From Taxillus chinensis (taxonomy: Eukaryota > Streptophyta > Magnoliopsida > Santalales > Loranthaceae): a stretch of 64,000 bases of DNA. The position numbers and the translations under genes are program-made. A model generated the notes under the pieces. The model did not search any database, had not been told where the DNA came from, and saw nothing but the letters and a program-made list of their open reading frames with translations. Shown in pieces: positions 58,969 through 64,000 of the stretch (its first letter is position 1; every line of letters begins with the position of its first letter). Location: contig CM042091.1 in the NCBI GenBank assembly GCA_023512835.1, positions 2,552,553 to 2,616,552 on the forward strand, written 5' to 3'.

Positions 58969-61900
58969 ATGATGACTGTGATTCTCGCACGGACGGCGTC
59001 GATGGCTTCGAAGCGGACGTTGTCTGCTGTCGCCGTAGCTTCCATGGAAGCGCTTCTTCAGCGCCGTTTCTTTCAGTCCTCGTCCATGGACGTCGTCGTT
59101 CCTGGAAATCGTGTCACCAGATCCCAATTTCAGTCCGGAGAGGAACCGCTTGGGTTTGGGGCTGGAGCAAGGTGGTTGCACAGTGGATTTGGGCATTTGG
59201 ATTTCAGGGCGTCTTCGCCGCTGTCGATGTCCGGGTACGCGGTCGCTGATTACTCCGATGAGGATAAGTCGTCTAAATCGGACGGCCTTGAAATATCAAA
59301 GCTTGGGATCTCTAAGGAGATAATTTCCGCGTTGGCCAAAAAGGGCATCACCAAGCTCTTTCCCATTCAGGTATACACACACATTTCATTTCATGGTTTC
59401 TTTTTATTTATATATTTTTCATCCTTTATATATAATTTTGTTTGTTTGATATTTAACAAGTGGGATTGTGTGGCTTCCGTGCAAGCTTGAGATGCATGGT
59501 ATCCTATGTTTTGTTTGGGTCTTCCAAATAGAAGATATGATTGGAAAACGAATCGCTATATTATGCTTTGTTGATTCCTAATATTTTGTATCAAGATTCA
59601 AGAACTTTTTTGAATGTTTGAAATCAAGTGGGGAATGTTTATTTATCTGATGTTGTTCGTAAACAAGAAGGATGTTTTGTGTGTTGCTGTAAAAGATGAC
59701 AAAGTTACTATTGGAAAACTGTTCCTATATTATCCTTAACGCATTTTCCAGCTAAACTGTATAAAGAGTATCTGTTCTGATACCTAGCTTTACAGCAGTA
59801 TAGGTCTTGAATCTTCGTGGGTTGTTCTTGTTTATGAACTCTTTTGAGTAGCAATGAGTCTTTTTTGAAGTATCTACACTATTGATGTTGTGATATATTT
59901 TAGATTTTCACTACATGCTAAATTTACTGGTGATATCCAAGCATGCTTTTTATATGACGTGAAAATTTTGCCTATTTATTAATTTTTGCCTCTTTGTACA
60001 GAGAGCTGTGCTGGATCCAGCAATGCAAGGGCGTGACATGATTGGCCGTGCTCGGACAGGGACTGGGAAAACTCTTGCTTTTGGAATTCCCATCCTGGAT
60101 AAAATTATTAAATTCAATGAAAAACATGGGTCTGTTATCTTATTTGTCATTTACCTGATCATCCTTATTTTTTGGCAGATTGAAGGACTTGATTGAAAAT
60201 GGCATGATTTTTGAGTATAAATTCTTGCTTTTTTAATATCATATGTTTTAAACTCAATTCAGGCGAGGACTACATCCTTTGGCCTTGGTTCTAGCTCCAA
60301 CCAGAGAACTGGCCAAGCAAGTTGATAAGGAATTCTATGAGTCAGCTCCCAATTTGGATACAATTTGTGTTTATGGTGGCACACCCATTTCTCGCCAAAT
60401 GGAAGATCTGCGCCGTGGTGTCGATGTAGTTGTTGGGACTCCTGGTCGGATTATTGACCTCCTTAAGAGAGGCGCTTTGAATTTGTCAGAGGTTCAATTT
60501 GTTGTTCTTGATGAAGCTGACCAGATGCTTAATGTTGGATTCGAAGAAGCTGTTGAAGTTATTTTAAGTAAGCTGCCAAAAAAGCGTCAAAGCCTGATGT
60601 TCTCTGCAACAATGCCATCGTGGATAAGAAATCTTACCCAAAAATACCTAAGTAATCCAGTAATTATTGATCTTGTGAGTATACACAACTACATAATTTT
60701 TTTTTGTTTTAAATCCTTAATATTTTGTTTTGTTTTCATTATATTGGAATGACTTTGTTTGCCAATTGCAAGCTTGATAAATCTGTTTGGGACTTATTTA
60801 GCTACATTATAAAATGTTTTTTTTTGGTACTCATTGTGTTTTTCTAGAATTAATGAAATATACATATTCAGATTGGTCTTGCATTGTAATCAAAGAAGAG
60901 TATGCCTTTAATATACATGTATAGAGAGATAGGGAGAGAACGCAAAGGTGGAAGGGTTCATTGTTCATATTAGATTTCAAAGTAATATCTTGTATTTTCA
61001 TGCTTATTAATGAAATATGATCTTTAGGTTGGGGATTCTGATCAGAAGTTAGCCGATGGAATTTCCCTATATTCAGTTGCAGCAGATGCATATTCAAAGG
61101 CAGCAGTTATTGGATCCTTGATAACTGTATGGAATTTTCCCTGCTTGAATTTTTTCTATTTATTTACTTTTTTTAACACTACAATCTCAAATGACCAAAC
61201 TTGTTTTCTAGGATCATGCAAAGGGAGGGAAGTGTATTGTTTTTACACAAACAAAGCGTGATGCTGATCGATTGTCGTATGCTATGGCAAGAAAATTTAG
61301 TTGTGAACCTTTGCATGGGGATATAACCCAGCATCAGAGGGAAAGAACACTTTCAGGTTTTCGCGAGGGGCGCTTTAATATTTTGGTTGCCACTGATGTT
61401 GCAGCCCGTGGCCTTGATGTACCTAATGTTGATCTGGTTAGATTTTCCCTTCCTGTTTAAGGAGTCGTGAATATAAATATCTTTCATTGTTAATATTATA
61501 CATGGTTGACTCATTAGATCTCGACAAGGTTCTTTTTCATCTCAACTTCCATTTATCCAATCCCAAAATTTTCCCATCTGCCTTCTTTTACCCGTACTAG
61601 TTATTTTCGTGTTCATATTAAAGAAGATAACTGAAACTTTGCGAACTCATGCTGGAGTACGTGCCACATGCATGTATAAACTGTTGTGAGGGCTGAATGT
61701 AAAAAATTTTAAGGTGAATAAATGAGTTTATGACTATCTTTTTGTTCACTTCCTTTTGTTCTAAAATTTACTTCGTTGTTCCATGTCTTCTAGTTAATAT
61801 GGTTTGGGTACTTTGTTTATACATAACCAGGTAATACATTATGAACTTCCAAACAGTTCAGAGATATTTGTTCATCGGTCTGGCCGGACAGGTCGTGCTG

Positions 61901-63054
61901 GGAAGAAAGGAACTGCAATTCTCATCTACTCTGGTGAACAAATGAGGAATGTTAGGCTCATAGAACGGGATGTTGGATGCAAATTTACTGAGGTTAAAGT
62001 TGATCACTTCTCTTGTTTGCTTGTTTTCAAATTACTTCATATGCTCAGACTTCTTAATTTTTAGACTTAATTGACAGCTTGAGCAATAGGATTTGGTCCT
62101 TCTGAAACACACCAGCTTAGATGCTAACTGGCAATATTATTTTGATATGAAATATATTGTTGTGAAACATGAGTTTATTCTGAGATGTATATGAAAAATC
62201 ATCTTAGCCAATAAGAGGGTTGGCTAAGATAGATATGTAGATTTTTTAATTATCTAATGATCTTGTGATGATTGAGGTTTTTTTTATATGATGATATGAC
62301 AATATTCTTGTTTTTTCGAAACAATTAAGAGGGTTGGCGCCCCCCCCCCTTCCGGTCTCAGTTTGCTCCGTCCAGGTGTCCTCATCCCATACTCATTGAA
62401 GACCATTTGGTGTGGGCTTATGTAAAATTGTGTTTAAAGAGAATAAAATAATAAAATAATTGTCATTCTATCCTTTTTTTAAATATTTAAAATCAATTAT
62501 AAACATCCTTTTTTAGTTCTACAATGTCCTTTCCACTATTGTTACTAAACTGTTAATTTTAATATTGAATATCAACTGTTTGATGGACTTCAATGTTGTT
62601 AAAAGTGTTACCTATTTGCCTTTTTTTGTCTCACTGTTGTCTTAAATGTCAGTTGATGTATAAGAGCTACTGAATTGTTATTTTATTCTGATGACAGCTC
62701 CCTAGGATTGCTGTGTCCGAAGGGGACAAAGCTATGTTTAGCGGAATGGGCGGTGGCAGTGCCAATGGATATGGTCGTACTGGATATACCCGATCTGGCG
62801 GATATGGCAATTCTGGCGGATATGGCAGGTCTGGCGGATATGGCAATTCTGGCGGATATGGCAGGTCTGGCGGCTATGGCAGTTCTGGAGGCTATGGCAG
62901 TTCTGGAGGCTATGGCAGTTCTGGCGGCTATGGTTCAGGCCGATCAGGAAGTGGGTTCAACTCTAGTTCAAATCGATCAAGTGGGTTTGAGGGCTTTGGC
63001 TCAGGTCGATCGGGTTCAAGCCGTTTTAGCAACTTTGGTGATGACTCGGAGTGA
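58969..63054 (+). CDS. RH53: DEAD-box RNA helicase 53/9-like (PMH type), mitochondrial
   Basis: ATP-dependent RNA helicase. The Arabidopsis relatives (RH53/PMH2 and RH9/PMH1) act in mitochondrial group II intron splicing (known). Exons: 58969-59370, 60002-60129, 60263-60674, 61028-61126, 61212-61436, 61831-61992 and 62698-63054. They join in phase to 594 aa. The N-terminus ([19 protein letters not shown], then [10 protein letters not shown]) looks like a mitochondrial presequence. Motifs in order: Q motif ([22 protein letters not shown] region, split across exon 1), I ARTGTGKT (151-158), Ia PTRELA (189-194), Ib TPGR (236-239), II DEAD (260-263), III SAT (291-293), [20 protein letters not shown] (437-444). 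The C-terminal exon encodes eight SGGYG-x repeats and a Gly/Ser tail, as in the RH53/RH9 group. RH53 versus RH9 cannot be decided. Confidence 0.94.
62794..62937 (+). repeat. 18-bp coding minisatellite: eight SGGYGx repeats
   Basis: Eight in-frame 18-bp units encode SGGYG plus N, R or S. The first four alternate AAT/AGG in the sixth codon, and the last four all carry a Ser codon there, so the array grew by at least two different block duplications. Gly-Ser-Tyr repeats of this type form flexible RNA-binding tails. Confidence 0.95.
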
Positions 63055-64000
63055 TTCCATCAAATGGTGTGTGCGCTTTTTTGCCGTTCCACTAGTAATT
63101 CTTTAAACCGTAGATTTTTTTGGTCATTACTTTTTATCTAACCTCTCATGATGAAGGAAAATAATTTAAGTGAAAAAACAAGCAGATTAGGTTCCAGATT
63201 TCTCTTGTTTATGCCGTTTTCACACTTTCCTTCAGGAAATGGGTTAGGTTAAACTCCGGCAGTCTGGCTAGCATATGGAATTAATTCTCTGGAGGTCAAC
63301 TTGTCCCAGAAACTCGTACTTCGTTGGACTTCTTTCGGGACTAGTGATTCCGAAGTATCAGAGGCATTTGGGAAAAGTGTAATGCTGCCTTTATGTAGAA
63401 GAAATATATATTGTGAAGATACTTGTGCTCATAATATGTGATTTCCTGCTAGACTGTTGGAGAAAGCAGTGCTCTCTCGGTAACTATTTTTTAAGTGCTC
63501 ATGGTACACAATTTGGTTTGCTTATCCCAATAATTAGAGGAAAGTTCAATTTTTATGCCCCTAGTATCCTTTTAAGATTTATAGCCGTGTGAAAATAGGA
63601 CACAATTGAACGCCTCGGATGCCCCTTGTGGTTGTATTATTGATGGGACTTCTAGGCTGCTTTTGGTATTCCCGTTTTTAGGTACGGTTTTTTAAATTTA
63701 AATTTATTTTCGAAATTCTGCTTTTAAAGCATGTGAATTTTGTGTGAGGCTGATATTTTTTAAATTTAAATTTAATTTTGAGTGTAGAATTAAATATTTT
63801 ATTTTATTATTTGCGTTTGTAATATTATATTTTATTAAAAAAATCATGGAATATATATTTAAAAGATTTTTTTAAATATATATTTCCTATTATATTGAAA
63901 TTATTTTTGAATTTTGAATTCAATGCAATTTCCAACATGCTCCTAGTTTCTTGGTTTTGGTACATGAAGCTATGCGTTTTAGTGAGCTTGTTCTGTTTTT
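63055..64000. other. 3' UTR of the helicase gene and downstream spacer
   Basis: The first few hundred bases after the stop are the presumed 3' UTR. The end of the window is AT-rich and no further gene begins inside it. Confidence 0.5.

Noticed and set aside
1..64000. tRNA, rRNA, CRISPR arrays, bacterial-type operons, organellar DNA insertions
   Set aside because: None was seen on reading either strand; spliced genes and transposon types are those of a plant nuclear genome.

Overview
This is nuclear DNA of a flowering plant. The genes have many short exons separated by AT-rich GT-AG introns, microsatellites and transposon remnants are scattered through it, and the products include a chloroplast-lumen protein (PsbP), a reticulon, a chloroplast-type aldo/keto reductase, a FANCD2 homologue and a mitochondrial-type DEAD-box helicase. 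The species cannot be named from the sequence; the repeat load and long introns would fit a dicot or other angiosperm of medium genome size. All gene models were built by hand from splice sites, reading phase and remembered family conservation. Each complete model closes with a continuous phase from start to stop.

Layout. 1-1189: 5' end of a SWAP70-type PH-domain gene on the minus strand, running off the left edge. 1190-6424: AT-rich spacer with one Harbinger-like MITE. 6425-9516 (minus): four-exon psbP with a G-box/I-box promoter. 9517-11500: spacer. 12243-16334 (plus): five-exon reticulon gene close to RTNLB8; its third intron carries a decayed chromodomain LTR retroelement, one LTR of which is split by a TTA-flanked MITE. 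16335-22200: repeat-rich spacer with a three-copy tandem array, a 144-bp tandem duplication, a second GC-cored MITE, perfect hairpins, and a small acidic ORF behind a TATA box and a G-box/RY cluster. 22203-25100 (plus): ten-exon aldo/keto reductase of the At1g06690 type. 25101-29505: AT-rich spacer with a possible MULE fragment. 29506-49789 (plus): thirty-exon FANCD2 homologue, about 20 kb, with LINE, copia and LTR fragments in its introns and a tandem duplication around one exon. 49790-58968: repeat-rich spacer with a degenerate minisatellite, a broken acidic-protein gene, a clean hAT MITE and an LTR-like block. 58969-63054 (plus): seven-exon DEAD-box helicase of the RH53/RH9 (PMH) type with a Gly-Ser-Tyr repeat tail.

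The genes are single, independently transcribed housekeeping or photosynthesis genes with no operon-like or biosynthetic-cluster logic. No convincing undescribed multi-gene system is present. The most interesting local signals are: a partial exon duplication in FANCD2 that creates an alternative acceptor leading to a stop; a PCNA-binding-like motif in the FANCD2 linker; a small ORF under a seed/ABA-style promoter; and several transposon insertions datable by intact target-site duplications.
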